The notes under the pieces: generated by a model
Database searches by the model: none
What the model was told of the DNA's origin: nothing
What the model saw: the letters and a program-made list of their open reading frames with translations, nothing else
Translations under genes and position numbers: made by a program
Shown here: in pieces, positions 6,586 to 7,506 of the stretch
Numbering within the stretch: position 1 is the first letter of the stretch
How the letters are laid out: every line of letters begins with the position of its first letter
Origin: JBEBXQ01 sp040391535
GTDB lineage: Bacteria > Bacteroidota > Bacteroidia > Cytophagales > Spirosomataceae
Direction: 5' to 3'
Assembly (NCBI GenBank): GCA_040391535.1
Contig: JBEBXQ010000177.1
Location: 1-7,506 of the forward strand
DNA: 7,506 nucleotides

Positions 6586-7425
6586 ATGAAAAAGTCCATT
6601 TATCCCTGCATCTGGTTTGACGGACAAGCCAAAGAAGCAGCAACCTTTTATACCTCTCTTTTTGAAGGTTCAAAAATTACAGATGATACTCCCATGGTCG
6701 TCAATTTTGACCTTCAGGGACACCGGTTTATGGCTTTAAACGGGGGGCCGATGTTCAGTCCCAATCCTTCCATTTCATTTTTTGTAGTGTGTGAAACAAG
6801 CGAAGAGCTTCATCATCTGTGGAACGGACTGAGTGAAAACGGCTCTGTGCTGATGCCTATGGATACATATGACTGGAGTGAACAATACGGATGGACAGCA
6901 GACCGGTATGGTGTTAACTGGCAGATCAGCCTCGGGAAAATATCCGACGCCGGTCAAAAAATTTCACCCTTGCTGATGTTTTGTGGAGCCCAACAAGGGA
7001 AAGCCGAAGCCGCACTCAATTTTTACACTTCGGTTTTTGAAAATACATCGGTCACCGGCATCTACCGGTACCCGGCCGATTCTCCTGACACTCCGGGCCA
7101 GATTGTACACAGTCAGTTTATGGTAGAAGGGAACGTACTGATGGCGATGGATAGCGGCGTTCCGCAGCCTTTTACTTTCAGCGAGGGGATTTCCCTGGTG
7201 ATAGCATGTGAAACCCAGCAGGAAATTGATGATTACTGGAATGCTTTTACAAAAGACGGAGAAGAAAGCATGTGTGGCTGGTGTAAAGATCCGTTTGGTG
7301 TTTCATGGCAGATCATCCCGGCTGAGCTGGGTACGTTAATGAATGATCCGGACAAAGCGCCCCGTGTCATGAAGGCCCTGATGCAAATGAAAAAGCTCCA
7401 CATCAAGGCATTGCAGGAGGCGTAA
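6586..7425 (+). CDS. tandem PhnB-like VOC protein (3-demethylubiquinone-9 3-methyltransferase-like domains)
   Basis: This 279-residue soluble protein consists of two PhnB-like (PF06983, '3-dmu-9_3-mt') VOC domains in a row. Domain 1 (about 4-117) has WFDGQAKEAATFYTSLF (10-26), FFVVCETSEELHHLWNGL (65-82) and RYGVNWQISLG (107-117). Domain 2 (about 127-247) repeats these as FCGAQQGKAEAALNFYTSVF (132-151), LVIACETQQEIDDYWNAF (204-221) and PFGVSWQII (236-244). A basic helical tail, roughly 248-279, follows. Domain 1 is shorter between its first helix and the next conserved strand, so the duplication is old and diverged. The methyltransferase name comes from a historic Pfam label; no SAM-binding motif is present and the true activity is unknown. 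It is the last gene of the run, ending before a strong terminator. Confidence 0.88.
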   Translation: MKKSIYPCIWFDGQAKEAATFYTSLFEGSKITDDTPMVVNFDLQGHRFMALNGGPMFSPNPSISFFVVCETSEELHHLWNGLSENGSVLMPMDTYDWSEQYGWTADRYGVNWQISLGKISDAGQKISPLLMFCGAQQGKAEAALNFYTSVFENTSVTGIYRYPADSPDTPGQIVHSQFMVEGNVLMAMDSGVPQPFTFSEGISLVIACETQQEIDDYWNAFTKDGEESMCGWCKDPFGVSWQIIPAELGTLMNDPDKAPRVMKALMQMKKLHIKALQEA

Positions 7426-7458
7426 ACAGGTACTAAACCAGTTAAGATATATTGCCTG

Positions 7459-7498
7459 TATAACCAGTCTTTTGAGGAAGGCTGGTTATATTTTTATT
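7459..7498 (+). terminator. strong intrinsic terminator closing the four-gene cluster
   Basis: TATAACCAGTCTT (7459-7471) pairs with AAGGCTGGTTATA (7478-7490) over 13 base pairs with one T-G wobble, around the six-base loop TTGAGG. The run TTTTTATT (7491-7498) follows directly. It begins 33 bases after the stop of the tandem PhnB-like gene. This is the clearest terminator in the window and marks the end of the transcript. Confidence 0.88.
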
Positions 7499-7506
7499 GG
7501 GGGGAT

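Noticed and set aside
6586..7425. Methyltransferase (UbiG-like) function suggested by the '3-demethylubiquinone' family name
   Set aside because: No SAM-binding glycine-rich motif is present; the protein is two VOC domains and the name is a legacy label.
1..7506. A defence island or mobile element around the PIF1 helicase
   Set aside because: No nuclease, transposase, integrase, tRNA or flanking inverted repeats were seen, and the neighbours are transporter and small-molecule-type genes.

Overview
The window looks like chromosomal DNA from a member of the Bacteroidota, probably from the Chitinophagaceae/Sphingobacteriia side. The evidence is indirect. Two upstream regions carry the Bacteroidota-type -7 box TAnnTTTG (at 642-649 with a TTG 19 bases upstream, and at 5350-5357). 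Most start codons lack a Shine-Dalgarno sequence. The PIF1-HRDC helicase, the ACS-type MFS transporter and the small AHSA1/DUF4287/VOC/PhnB proteins are all common in that phylum. All credible genes are on the + strand. I saw no tRNA, rRNA, CRISPR array, transposase or integrase.

Layout. (a) 1-508: the 3' end of an open frame entering from the left edge (stop at 226-228), overlapped by a 110-codon unrecognised ORF (176-508). The two may be separate overlapping genes or one gene with a frameshift. (b) 509-738: an intergenic region with a good Bacteroidota promoter. (c) 739-2817: a PIF1/RecD-like DNA helicase with a C-terminal HRDC domain. (d) 2867-5199: a secreted six-bladed Kelch-type beta-propeller followed 71 bases later by an MFS transporter of the anion:cation symporter family. 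The pair is probably co-transcribed and may handle an organic acid or sugar acid, but the substrate cannot be read from the sequence. (e) 5390-7425: four small-protein genes in one direction (SRPBCC/AHSA1-like, DUF4287, a COG3607-type VOC protein, and a tandem PhnB-like VOC protein), preceded by a -7 box and closed by a strong intrinsic terminator at 7459-7498.

The helicase stands alone as a DNA-maintenance gene. The Kelch/MFS pair would work at the cell envelope. The four distal genes encode small cytoplasmic proteins with folds (helix-grip and VOC) that commonly bind or modify small molecules. I find no convincing new defence or mobile system. The least explained items are the four-gene cluster, the Kelch/MFS pairing and the overlapping frames at the left edge.
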